Positions 1-10,330 are shown, counted from the stretch's first letter. The stretch is DNA of 64,000 nucleotides from Stictocephala bisonia (GCA_035578905.1 JAQJVL010000325.1:910198-974197), one strand, 5' to 3'. The notes: generated from the letters alone by a model not told the origin. A program made the numbers and translations.

Positions 1-634
1 CCACACTCAGAGTAACCACATGTTAGTAATGACAAATAAATTATGAGTGTTTAATAGTTCTAAACTAAAAATGTTAGCATAGCATAGCATAGATGTAGTA
101 ACTTAGCGTAACAAATACATTTTAAATAGTAAATATAATTTTAATATTCTGTAATAATCAAAGAAACTTTCATAAGAATTCATTCTAACCTAGTCACTAA
201 AGCATAAATGAATATAATTTTCTTTTTGTAGTCATTACTGTTAATTTGGCTTGAAATATGTAGTTTTATCTTATTTTATTGGTCAACAATTACATTTAAT
301 CTAATACAGTTTTTCTGGCGATTCTCCATGTTGAATGATGTAATCTCACCTCTTTATAATTAACAGAAAAGTTAAAATATAAATCAGTAATACAATTTTG
401 GAATATATAAATTTTTTAGTTGTTAAAATGGCAGTCGTTCATTTTTAAACGACACACACGCTCATCGTTTTTCACGCCATATATTATGATTGGTCTATTA
501 TAGCAAAGATATCTAGGTACCATTGGAAAAGGGACACGTTTATCTTCCATATCAGGTCACTTTTATTTTAATCCTCTTTTTTGTTGATGCAATACGCTAA
601 TGTTGGTACGCTTTTAGGTATTTACAAATTTTAA
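1..634. other. AT-rich sequence without a recognised gene
   Basis: No open frame, splice pair or repeat copy stands out here. The only local structure noticed is a 6-bp-arm interrupted palindrome at 434-453. The right edge meets the Penelope-like element near 635, where its frame opens after an in-frame stop at 632. Confidence 0.5.
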
Positions 635-867
635 AATAAATTTTATGAAAAACTATTGAACTCTTTTAAATCAATAAAATACAACATAAATCTTGACCAC
701 AAAGTACATGAAATCAAAGATGATTTAATCAATATGGACGTATCCATAATGACAACTGATACAAAAGAACGAGAAAATTTCAGACATGCTTTCATACATG
801 AACTAAATAAAATTAATATAAACACAAATAATAATATAAAAACACATACAGCAAACAAATAAATGAC
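635..867 (+). pseudogene. 5' piece of the Penelope-like element, cut off by a transposon
   Basis: An open frame runs from just after a stop at 632 to a TAA at 860-862. Its Lys/Asn/Ile-rich composition and codon use match the large reverse-transcriptase frame that resumes at 2866. The DNA transposon at 872-2861 separates the two parts. With the insertion and one copy of AATT ignored, the two parts lie in the same frame, interrupted only by that TAA three codons before the junction. That phase agreement is the main reason to join them; the N-terminal part of these proteins is poorly conserved, so similarity alone would be weak. No start codon can be chosen with confidence, and the element may be 5'-truncated near 635, as is common after incomplete retrotransposition. 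Confidence 0.5.
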
Positions 868-2865
868 AATTGAATCGTTTATTGCAGAAACCCCATAACC
901 AACATTTTTTTCGATTTTGACTTTTTAGTATATTAATGATGTACAAATTGAAATACATCGTTTGGTGCAGAAATCACACAACTGCGACTATCCTAAAAGC
1001 TTCAAACTGGGCATGGAATCATTCGTTTAATGCAGAAACCCCTCAAGTGACTGCAGTTGTGGGGTTTCTGCAACAAACTCAAGGTAAATAAATTTTTTGT
1101 GTTGAGTGATGTTGGCAGCCGTGGCTGTCATTGTTGCCATGTGCTCTTCACTTCCTGTCTGTAGGTCAATGGTGTACTGTTAGTTTACTACCGTTTATAC
1201 CGGGCTGATTTCTTGGTTGTTAATCGTTTTTAAGTGTAAGTTGTTGGAGTGGTTATAAAGACACGAGTGAAAGTTCAGATAGTGATGAGCCTTCTGAAGC
1301 CAAGAGGAAAAGAGGTGTCACCAAACCAGACACTTACAAACGGAATGTGATTCGTGAATCAAGGACCAAAGGAAAAGGTTATGTTACTTACAAAGGTAAG
1401 GAAATAGAAAGCAAAGTTTGTCTTCAAAATGTTACTTGTAAATGCCAGATTAAATGTCATTCTAAGATTAATCAAGAAGTAGTAACATATATATGGGACT
1501 ATTTTTATAGCCTTGAGACCAAAAATTGCCAAGATACATATTTACAATCACTAATTGAAGCAAAAGCAGTAGGTAGACGTACAAAATCTGCAAAGAATGA
1601 TGTACCGGTAACAGTTGACAATGAGTTAGAAGACGAAGATGAAAATGAACGTAGTGAGACAGTCTAAAAAAGAAAACACTCATTTGTGTACTACATAAAA
1701 AGTAAAGGCTGCTTAGTACCAGTATGCAAAAATGTGTTTTTGAAAGTGCATGGAGTAACAGGTGAACGCATAAGAAGAATTTGTAGCCTTTTACTCCAGA
1801 ACAAAAGTCCACGTGACTTACGGGGAAAAACCAGAGTGGAAATTCTGTATCTGGCACTGTCTGTAATCTGATTCATCAACATGTCAGTTCATTCGATGTC
1901 AAAGTGACCCACTGTGGAGGAAAGCCAAAAAAATATTTGGACGCCAGATTAACTGTTAAGAAAATGTATGAAATGTTTCTTGATAAACATCCAGATCTAA
2001 CCAATGTATTTAAGTATAACTTTTACTACACATATTTCAAAGAAAATTTTGACTACAGATTTGGTCGCCCTCAAGTGGATGTTTGTTGCACTTGTGAAAG
2101 TCTATCTAGTAAGCTAAGGGACCCTCTTCTGTGTGAAAGTGCCAAATGTACTGCCGTTGGAGAGATTAAAAATAGGGCTAAGAAGTATTACAAGAAAATA
2201 AAAGATTACAGTAATGACAAAGATGACGAAACTCTGGCAATATGTTTTAACTTCATGCAAAATCTACCTTTGCCGCACATTGCCGTCCAAGAAGTCTTCT
2301 ACATGCGGCAATTGTGGGTGAACTGCTTTTGTATCCACAACCTAAAGACTAATAAGGCGAAAATTTATGTATAGGCTACCATTGGTAAGGTATGAAGACT
2401 TCTACAATGCTTTGATACAATGGCCAACAACAGATGCCGAAATGATTGAGGGGTCCAATGAAGATGACGAGTAGGTTAAGTCCGAAAAATGTACATTTTT
2501 TCATGTTTTTATACTAGTTAATGAGTTCCATCTTTAAATAAAGTGTCTTATTCATATTTTTGTTTTTAAATGTGCCCAAACCTGCAAATCTGTCAGAAAA
2601 TTACTAAACAAATTATAATTTGAATTTAAAACAGCATTTTATGCAGAAACACCATAAGTGAAAAAAATTATTTATTTTTTTTCTAAGTGGTATGTCAGCC
2701 CTGATGATTAATATCGACATCCACGACTTTAAATACCTTGGTAGTTAACAAATAAAAATTACTTAATTAAAATGTTTGTTACTTTTTTGGAAATTAGGTT
2801 TTTCTTGATTTCCCTAAAATTAAAAAAATGTTGGTTATGTGGTTTCTGCAATAAACGATTCAATT
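868..2865 (+). mobile_element. 2-kb DNA transposon with 40-bp inverted repeats, inserted in the Penelope-like element
   Basis: The left end (872-911, starting GAATCGTTTATTGCAGAAAC) and the right end (2822-2861) are inverted repeats of about 40 bp with one mismatch (a C/A within CCCCATAACC). The element is 1990 bp and is flanked by AATT on both sides (868-871 and 2862-2865), read as a 4-bp target-site duplication. Because AATT is its own reverse complement, it could instead be part of the inverted repeat. The core motif TGCAGAAACC recurs inside both ends. The element carries a broken transposase-like gene (1262-2474). Families with 4-bp duplications such as Sola are possible, but I cannot assign the superfamily without a search. 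Confidence 0.9.
1262..2474 (+). pseudogene. defective transposase of the inserted DNA transposon
   Basis: The frame begins with an acidic/Ser-rich and basic stretch (about 1262-1345: SSDSDEP then AKRKRG) and then a Cys-rich part (CLQNVTCKCQIKCH, from about 1404). It meets a TAA at 1665 but stays readable in the same frame to about 1870 (motif VCKNVFLKVHGVTGERI). It then shifts frame and continues 1904-2374, with KKYLDARLTVKKMYEMFLDK, a CCTCESL cysteine motif and an LPLPHIAVQEVFYMRQLW motif. After about 2374 the text jumps to what looks like the C-terminal tail (YEDFYNALIQWP, acidic end, TAG at 2472-2474). The Cys motif plus HIPVQEVFY-type block matches a large family of uncharacterised arthropod transposon proteins I recall only by pattern. 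The catalytic half normally lying between these parts is absent, so this copy cannot mobilise itself. At least one stop and one frameshift confirm decay. Confidence 0.75.
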
Positions 2866-4623
2866 ATACATTCCATCTCAACGAAATTAAAAGATAATAA
2901 TGCTATACTAACCAAAGCTGATAAAGGAAATACAGCAGTTGTTATGTACAAAGATGAATATGACAATAAAATAAAAGATTTTATTCAAAATAACAAATTA
3001 ACACTTTTAAAAAAGGATCCTACTAACCATTACTCAAAAACAACTAACATAATCATTTCTAAATGTAATACAATTCCAATACCTGTACAATATCAATTAA
3101 AAATAACCAACCCCAAAGCTCCTACCCTAAGAGCTCAACCTAAAACACATAAAACAAATATACCAATCAGACCAATAGTCAATTTTCAAAATGCACCATC
3201 ATATAAATTATGCAAATATTTGAATAAAAAGATTCAAGAAAACATCATTTGGGACTACAATTACAGCATAAAGAACACTACTGAACTGATATACAATATA
3301 AAAGATATTCAAATTCCAAACCAATGTCAATTTATATCATTTGATATACAAGACATGTACACAAACATTCCTACTAAAGAAACATTAAACATTTTGAGAA
3401 ATGATCTCACACTAACCAACAGACTCAACACTAATGAAATTAATGATATCATCAAATCAACTGAAATTTGTATTGAACAAAACTACTTCAAATATAATGA
3501 CAATTTGTACCAACAAAATAATGGACTACCAATGGGATCTCCTTTATCAGGAATAATAGCAAACATCTTCTTACACAATCTGGAACAAAACAACATTTTG
3601 AACGAATCAAATCCTCACAAACAAAAAATAATCTATTGGTTTCGTTATGTTGATGATGTAATATGTCTTTTCCAAGGAAACGAAAAAAAAAGTGACGAAT
3701 TACTAGAATACTTAAATTCATTAAATGACAAGATAAAATTTACAAAAGAAAATGAAACAAAAGAAATAAACTATTTAGATCTAACAATCACAAATATTGG
3801 AAATAAACACTCTTTCAAAATGTTTAGAAAATCAACCCAAAGTGACCTACTAATTCCATATAATTCTAACCACCCATGGAAGTACAAATTATCTAGTTTT
3901 AGATCAATGATTAACAGAATGTTAAACGTCCCAATGCAAAAATATGATTATGAAAAAGAAAAAAGAACAATAAAATACTTAGCTTCAAAAAATGGTTACA
4001 ATCCGACAATTGTGGACAAAATTATAAAAAGAATAAAAAGAAACAAAAATAAGAAAATGGAAGAAAAAGAAAAGAAAAAAATTATCAGTGTTCCTTACAA
4101 TACAAAAATGAATAAAGCTATTAGAAAGACATTTCAACACAGTAAATATACACTCAGTTACAAAACAAAGAACAATACTTTTACTTTAATTAACAAATTA
4201 TCCAACAAAGAAAATAAAAATAACAAATATGACAAATCTGGTATATATAAAATAAAATGCTCAGAATGCAATTCTTTTTACATAGGACAAACTGGAAGAA
4301 CATATAATTTACGTTACAAAGAACACATACAAGCCATAAGAAACAACAACTCAACATCAAATAAATCTAACTTTGCAGAACATATTCTCCAATCAAATCA
4401 CAGTTATCAAAATATAAATGAAAATGTTACAATTTTAGAATACGAGAAGAAAGGAGAAAAAATGAATACAAAAGAAAATTTACACATATACATTAACAAT
4501 TATAATGAACCAAAGAACATATTAAATACACAAATTAACATGGACAATCCTATATACGAAAAAATAAGAGAAGTTAAAAAACATAAGAATCAAAAAGTAA
4601 AATTCAACTTACCCACACACTAA
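2866..4623 (+). CDS. Penelope-like element reverse transcriptase with C-terminal GIY-YIG endonuclease
   Basis: Numbering from the open-frame start at 2839 (a GTG inside the transposon end, not a real start), the protein shows the reverse-transcriptase core in order: an ADKGNT block near residue 28, a PKTHK/RPIVN block near residues 103-120, motif A FDIQDMYTN with catalytic Asp169, motif B NGLPMGSPLSG near residue 230, and motif C YVDD at residues 270-273. A Lys-rich linker follows. The C-terminal nuclease has GIY at 468-470, YIG at 481-483 and the later GRTYNLRYKEH segment. RT plus GIY-YIG in this order defines Penelope-like elements, which copy RNA into DNA at a nicked target. The 594-codon frame has no internal stop, so the copy is fairly young, but its N-terminal part is severed by the transposon to the left. 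No host function is implied. Confidence 0.93.
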   Translation: MHSISTKLKDNNAILTKADKGNTAVVMYKDEYDNKIKDFIQNNKLTLLKKDPTNHYSKTTNIIISKCNTIPIPVQYQLKITNPKAPTLRAQPKTHKTNIPIRPIVNFQNAPSYKLCKYLNKKIQENIIWDYNYSIKNTTELIYNIKDIQIPNQCQFISFDIQDMYTNIPTKETLNILRNDLTLTNRLNTNEINDIIKSTEICIEQNYFKYNDNLYQQNNGLPMGSPLSGIIANIFLHNLEQNNILNESNPHKQKIIYWFRYVDDVICLFQGNEKKSDELLEYLNSLNDKIKFTKENETKEINYLDLTITNIGNKHSFKMFRKSTQSDLLIPYNSNHPWKYKLSSFRSMINRMLNVPMQKYDYEKEKRTIKYLASKNGYNPTIVDKIIKRIKRNKNKKMEEKEKKKIISVPYNTKMNKAIRKTFQHSKYTLSYKTKNNTFTLINKLSNKENKNNKYDKSGIYKIKCSECNSFYIGQTGRTYNLRYKEHIQAIRNNNSTSNKSNFAEHILQSNHSYQNINENVTILEYEKKGEKMNTKENLHIYINNYNEPKNILNTQINMDNPIYEKIREVKKHKNQKVKFNLPTH

Positions 4624-4790
4624 ATTAATCATATGTTATATTATTTTCATCTGTTTTATTTTTATTTTTTTATAATTTGTTAATTTATTTTAGGTTATAT
4701 TATTTACTATCTGAAGATGGCCTAATAGCCAAAACTAGTCATATATTTTTATAAAAAATGAATAAAAGGGTACTTTTTTATATTTATCGT
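4624..4790 (+). mobile_element. 3' tail of the Penelope-like element with hammerhead-like fold
   Basis: Downstream of the stop the AT-rich trailer holds CTGAAGATGGC...GCCAAAACTAGTC at 4711-4740. This fits the hammerhead core CUGANGA, a short stem II (TGGC/GCCA), an AAA block and a GUC cleavage-site triplet. Penelope-like elements are known to carry hammerhead motifs in their flanking repeats. The usual G of the GAAA box reads A here and stem I has only about three pairs, so activity is doubtful. The element probably ends close to 4790, after an AATAAA-like stretch. Confidence 0.6.
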
Positions 4791-5573
4791 TGATTTTATT
4801 AATAGAAAATATATGGTACAACGGATGTCGGCTTATAGAAGTAACATATTAAAATTCTTAGAATAACTACAAGACAAAAAAACTTTCTATTGTAGTCAGA
4901 TTTTATTGAACCAACTAACGATGAACCTATTTAAGTAAATATTAACGTAAAACGTATCGTCTTTGTTGGTCCTAACTTATAGAACTCTATAAATGACGTG
5001 TTTTTATTAAAAACTACTAGTCATAATTATTTTTATGCTCATATGTGAAGAGTTTTGCTATATTATTTTCGATAATAATGCACTAATTTGAAGTTCACTG
5101 GTTGATAAAAACCAGTTAAGGCTCTCTAATTTAGATTCCATGAACTTATCGTGGTATATTGTAGGTATAAAATAATGTAGAGCCTTGTGCTTATGGAACA
5201 CTTATGATGCTCCAAATTTGATATTTTATGTCAATATAATAATAATAATAAAGAATCCATTTATATAAAAAATTTTAAAACCTATTTTATAATTAATTTA
5301 CTTATAATAATATGGAAGATATATAAAGCCATTTTGCCGTTCTCATACTGGATATTATCTTGCATCACAATGTTTTGGAAACATTTTGCTAATATGATTT
5401 TATATAATGACTTTAAAATATTACTAAATCATGGGTCGATTATTTTGAAAGGCATGTACTTGATATTATTTGTGACGTAAAAGTAATTGAAAATATTGAT
5501 ATAGATCTTAAAATAAGAAAATTTTACAATTGAATGAATTGGGCCAGAAAAAATCAGAATGTATAACATTCTT
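4791..5573. other. AT-rich spacer, nothing recognised
   Basis: No frame or repeat copy could be supported. It includes a short ATA/AAT microsatellite-like run near 5235-5250. Confidence 0.4.
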
Positions 5574-5718
5574 TTATATCCCAGCCAATATTTTCTGCCA
5601 AGAATGTCTTGTAGCTGAGTCTGCCTTCGCAAGTGATTTTGACGCACGTATTTCCTCCTCAGAAACTATTGACGTTTTTGTCATTCGCACTTTTTCACTC
5701 ACCAATACATTTTGACGT
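5574..5718 (-). CDS. candidate terminal exon or coding remnant, function unknown
   Basis: On the minus strand a GC-richer island reads open for 47 codons and ends in TAA at 5574-5576. The sense is protein-like: EKVRMTKTSIVSEEEIR, then ASKSLAKADSATRHSWQKIL. A possible acceptor (CTTTCAAG) sits just before it, at 5719-5726. The pyrimidine tract is short and an in-frame stop lies directly upstream, so the exon boundary is weak. It could be a last exon of an unknown gene or a fragment of a mobile element. I recognise no domain. Confidence 0.25.
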
Positions 5719-6451
5719 CTTGAAAGCCTTTAAATCTGAGATTGATTGTGACTATAACTTTTTTTTAAATCCAAGCACTGATACTAAAACATAATTGCTA
5801 ATGTACTATGTAAATGTATGACTATGTAAATGTAATGTGTGATAAGTAACATAAGCTAATCATCAAGTTGTGTTTTATGTGTGTACTATGTCCAGTTTCG
5901 TACATATTAAACACTTAATCAATTATCATTAGTTACATTTAAGAATTTTGTATTTACTTTTCTGAGAACGTAGCCTGAAGAAGGACAATTCCAAAAATTT
6001 ACTTAAGTTAATTGTGGTATATATCTCACATGGTTAATTTAAATGCTTTAAGTTTTAATAAATCGAGTAATAAGCAGAATAATGCCAACAAGAAAAAGAA
6101 TTAATTATTTAACATTCTTAATCCGTTCAATATTACTTGTGTGTTACTTAACTATGTATGTAAAGTACATTAACATATTTTACCAAGCAAACTATTTCTT
6201 GTATAACAAAATATATCTTTTTAATTAATAAGATTACAATTAGTTGCTTAAAGTTTTATAAGGCATGAAATCAAACAAAAGTATTTAACTATCGTTGTAT
6301 AGAGAAAAACCCATGTCTATGTTTAATAAAGAACTCAGAAAAAAAACACTGCGATACTATAATAATGGAGCAGACGTGATTTTGTTTGTTCTACGTACAG
6401 TGAAGTAAAACAACGTAAAGTAAAAAATTTAAAGTATATATAACGTCTAGT
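5719..6451. other. AT-rich spacer with a second hammerhead-like motif
   Basis: The only structure seen is CTGAAGAAGGACAATTCC followed by an A-run at 5975-6000. It resembles the CUGANGA core plus stem II of the motif at 4711-4740 and may mark an old Penelope-like 3' end. No coding trace of an element was found beside it. Confidence 0.3.
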
Positions 6452-6613
6452 TTATTTTGTTTTGACAGTTGGCACTACTGAATTCCATCCCTCTGAATGT
6501 CTCGGTTGACATGCGATTCCTTTTGTCCTATTCAGGACATCGGCCAAAACAAATATAAAGGGGAAGTTACACCAAACAACTTCTACAACTATTGTTGATG
6601 TTGTTTCAGTTTG
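6452..6613 (-). other. GC-richer island with a 53-codon open frame, unrecognised
   Basis: Between AT-rich flanks the minus strand is open from just after a TAA at 6614-6616 to a TAA at 6452-6454. It has a hydrophobic stretch (NFPFIFVLADVLN) followed by RTKGIACQPRHSEGWNS. It has no ATG and no good splice acceptor. It may be a remnant of a mobile element or an exon; it is recorded because its composition differs from its surroundings. Confidence 0.2.
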
Positions 6614-7256
6614 TTAACTTATGAACTCATTGATATATAAACTTCTTAAACCACTATCTTCCATAATTCTTTTCGTTATTATTGTATCTTTGTAAGTACA
6701 CATTAAGACATGGATTCCTATTTAACATTTTGCAAGGTTAGGTTTGTATCAAATATGATATGTTTAATACAGTAAAATATATTCCAATACCTTGGCAATT
6801 CAATATTACTTATGAGTAAAATATACGAGAAGTTCCTTGTATAATACTACAAACTGAAGCATTACAACAATCTACAAACAATAATGCATTACCATTAACC
6901 GTAAAAGGGCTTATTACACAAAAACCTCACGCACAAACCTTAGTGACGAATGTGTAATCTTTAAACACACTAATAAAACGTAACACTAAAGAGCACATCA
7001 AAAATCGTAGCAATATCATACAACCAAAATAAAACATAGAAATTAAGCTATTTAAAGTATCAAAGTTAATTTAAATAGCTTTACTGACATAAAAATATTG
7101 ACATAGTAAAGATGTAATATTACAGAATATTTATCAAAGCCAAACAAATTATTCAGTTTTTGTTTTGAAAAAAGTAAATTTTTACGAACAGTGTTTTTCT
7201 ATAACACATTTTATGGTATAAAGACTCGATAACATATTTTGAAAAATCAATTCAAA
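6614..7256. other. AT-rich spacer, nothing recognised
   Basis: No frame, repeat copy or structure could be supported between the two islands. Confidence 0.4.
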
Positions 7257-7404
7257 ATAGGGTTGTCTGGGAGGAAAGGTAGCAGCCTTGAACCTCATTA
7301 GAACAAGCGTCCTCCAGATCCGGGTCAAGAGGGATGTTTTCGTCAGCACCCCGTCAGACAATAGACTCAGCTTGCATGCAGCTGTAGTTCGTTTCACTCT
7401 TATT
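7257..7404 (-). other. GC-richer island, possible degenerate coding segment
   Basis: About 150 bp are clearly richer in G+C than the flanks. In one minus-strand frame a stretch reads RGADENIPLDPDLEDACSNE and onward to a TGA, with one TGA upstream. Another minus-strand frame is open for 71 codons but looks less protein-like. The acidic frame suggests decayed coding sequence. No family is recognised and no splice sites fit well. Confidence 0.2.
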
Positions 7405-7904
7405 TAGATCATTACTAGTCACAATTTACTATTGGGATTGTAATAGATATACTGCATTTTGAATAATTCTGTGGTTAGTTGTCCTGAAGGACAAAAAGAA
7501 TTTTTAGTTATTGATTGAAAGTTATATGTAATTACATTTTATGTTCTTAGACTAAACTTTAATTAATTTTAGTTTAGTCTAAGGAACTTGCATGCTGCAA
7601 TTCATATCTTATAATAAAAAAAGAAATATGAAGTATAAAGTTTTAGTATTTTAAATATGAATTTTCACTTTAAAGTAAATGATAGTATATATTAGGGAAA
7701 ATAAGCTGATAGCTTAAAATAACTTAAATATTAGTGACTTTTTAACAAATAAATGCTCAACTATAAATATCTACGAAACATATAATAATTAAATGTATAC
7801 TAACAATCAAATAAATTTAGGCAAATAAATTAATCTTACAATAAATGTTATTGTAAATAACTTTTATGTTATTTAAATGACATTATGAAAATATACTATT
7901 CACT

Positions 7905-7938
<34 letters not shown>

Positions 7939-8579
7939 GTGAAAATCCCAATTTACTAATAGCGTTTATTTCAATGTATTCACAATGTCGTATTAGTAGA
8001 AGAGACACAATTTACACGTAAAAGGGCTTTCTAAGAAATATAAAAAATATGGAGCCTCACGCATTAGCACTTTTTTCTTAACTCATCTTCCTTTCCAATG
8101 AATGACTTATATTTGAATACTAAAATGGTATTAGGAGTGGTTTCTTAAAGAATGTAAATGAAATTCGAAAGTACTTTTAAATTCACCAAGGGATGCACGC
8201 ATAAGAAATTTCGTTTTTCTTTTCCTTTGTAATGTTATATAGGAAGTCCGATGAACATAATTGGTTAATTGGTTTATTTACAAAAACGTTAATGTTCGAT
8301 ATAAATTTCGATCAGATAATCAAATAAATATTTTGTGAGGACATACAACATATTTAATTATAAAATACATAAAACTTAAATTGAAAAATAATATATTGAA
8401 AGGTTATAATTTCATAGCCTAATCATAAACAATTGTTCATTAGGTTATGATTATATGTTCAAATACAAAATGTATTATCTTATATAAAAATGTTTAATAA
8501 ATATTACAGTTAAAGTTGTTAACCTAAACAAATCATAATATTTTAAGTATTAAAATATAACCTCTCAGGGTTTTTCTAA
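7405..8579. repeat. AT-rich spacer with 28-bp poly-T tract (7906-7933)
   Basis: A pure T run of 28 lies at 7906-7933. It could be the reverse-strand A-tail of a degraded retroposon, but no body was recognised next to it. An imperfect palindrome (CATAGCCTAAT / ATTAGGTTATG) spans about 8413-8450. Otherwise no gene is visible. Confidence 0.5.
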
Positions 8580-8745
8580 ATAAGAATGTTCCTCTACCAC
8601 ACTCACTTCAATTACAAACTGTAAGTAAAGGTGAAGTTTCACACCTTTTCCTTAATGACAGTTTTTCATTTTACACACCGAAAAATACACCACTTTCATG
8701 ATTACATCCCCTGCATTGTATCCTACACTCATCTCCCTTTAAATT
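8580..8745. other. near-identical block shared by both duplication copies; possible 12-bp exon
   Basis: About 130 bp here match 49120-49285 with only two or three differences, while the flanks have drifted strongly. On the minus strand an acceptor (TTTACTTACAG) and a donor (GTGAGTGT) enclose 12 bp at 8607-8618 that would read Phe-Val-Ile-Glu. In copy B (49147-49158) the single change is TTT to TTC, which keeps Phe. Most of the conserved bases lie outside this 12-bp unit, upstream on the minus strand, so a regulatory or RNA role is equally possible. Confidence 0.35.
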
Positions 8746-9062
8746 TGAAATATTTTCTTTGTATATATAATCTCTTATGTGTATTTCTCTTTAGCAACAA
8801 AAAGAATATATGAAATTAAACACTACTAAGTACCAAAAGTCTTTTGGTTAACCTTCCTAGTTATATTAGATGAATAGTAATGCATGGGTAATTCTTTGTG
8901 ATAAAAACATCATCATGCATTTTTTGAACAGTTACATTTTAACCAAACAAATGTATTCATCTTAATCAAAAATTGTTTATAATTCGAAACTATACCAATG
9001 TTTATGAAGCTAAAATGCAATATTTTACGATAGTTTAATTATTTAAGAACCAAAGTGTCATA

Positions 9063-9065
<3 letters not shown>

Positions 9066-9115
<50 letters not shown>
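9066..9115. repeat. (AT)n microsatellite
   Basis: About 25 uninterrupted AT repeats lie in non-coding sequence. Copy B has no matching run at the corresponding place. Confidence 0.95.
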
Positions 9116-9120
<5 letters not shown>

Positions 9121-9712
9121 GATTCATAAATCGGGGATTTATGAATTGAATTTATACACTCACTGTATGCATATGGGTGGGTAGGTCACTATTTCTGTAT
9201 GTGTTAAACAATATATTTAGTAACTTATGCATGCCAATGGCTTTACTAAAAAAATTAACTTCATAATTATTTCACTGTAGCATAGATATTTAATACGTCA
9301 AAAGTCCACATATGGGAGACTTTAAGAAGGGAATTAGTGTGGTGTGTGTATATAAACAAGTATAGTAATTGTTACTAACTGAAGTTGAAGGTTCTTTTAA
9401 AAAAACCACTAACTAAGATCCCCATAGACTGGACAATAGAGGGGCCTAAAGTTTAGGGTAGAATCTGAACCACGTAGTGAAAATACGTATTAAATATGTT
9501 TTATTGTTAATTTACATATTTTAAATTTGAATGTTAGCAATTAAGTACAAGCTAAACAGTTAAACTTGTTGCCATAACTATAACATTTGCAGCTTCAATA
9601 TTGTTAACAGTATTACTAAAGTAGATTTAAAACAATATTTGTTTATTCAATTTTAATTTTATTTAATGTGAAATATTTTATCTAATTTATTAGAATATAT
9701 GGTTAGATTCAT

Positions 9713-10330
9713 TAATAATAATAATAAATGTTTATTTCCAAAACAAATCTACAATATTACATACATACATGCATAATATCCCATAAATATGCTTCGAAAA
9801 TATAGACCTCTAAGGCTAAGCCTGTTTGGAGGTACAGAAACATTCCTATTAATACACATTTGTGGCTATGAACAATGAATAAAATTGCAAAAAAATAAAC
9901 AAAACATAGCTCCAAACTTTACTCCTAGCTGACATAGTTTTTATATAAATTTAAATTTAATCTATTGTTAAGACAATTACCAACAGAGAGTAGCTTGAGC
10001 CTATAAATATTACATTTTAAAGGTCGATATCATGTATTGGTTGAAAGTTACAGAAATAGGATCTGCTCTATTTCATCAATAGAAAATAACCAATTTCTTA
10101 AAGATTTTGCAAAACTGTTAATAGTTTTACAATTCCGAATCTCATTGGGTAGTTTATTGTTCATTTTAGGAGCTTGGTAGTCAAACGTTTTTGTAAAATA
10201 TGTGTTGGTTGGCTTAGGGACGTACTGATCTTTTGAATTACGTAATTTATATTTGTGGATACTCAATTGTAGCAAGTTGTACAAAGTTAATATTGTAGTG
10301 AGTAAGGTATCGAAAGATTTTCTAAAAGAG
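9713..10330 (-). mobile_element. 3' fragment of a non-LTR retrotransposon (CR1/jockey-like tail)
   Basis: On the minus strand a frame open from about 10320 to the stop at 10048 ends with a pattern typical of the extreme C-terminus of non-LTR reverse transcriptases: IHKYKLRNSKDQ, then a Tyr-Phe-Thr-Lys-Thr segment, then APKMNNKLPNEIRNCKTINS, and a final Leu/Lys helix. A 3' untranslated part follows and ends in a short ATT-repeat tail at about 9714-9730, typical of such elements. The reverse-transcriptase core and endonuclease are missing, as in 5'-truncated copies. Copy B lacks this insert, so it postdates the segmental duplication. Confidence 0.7.

Noticed and set aside
2839..2865. Start of the reverse transcriptase at GTG 2839
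   Set aside because: These bases belong to the right inverted repeat of the inserted transposon; retroelement sequence begins at 2866.
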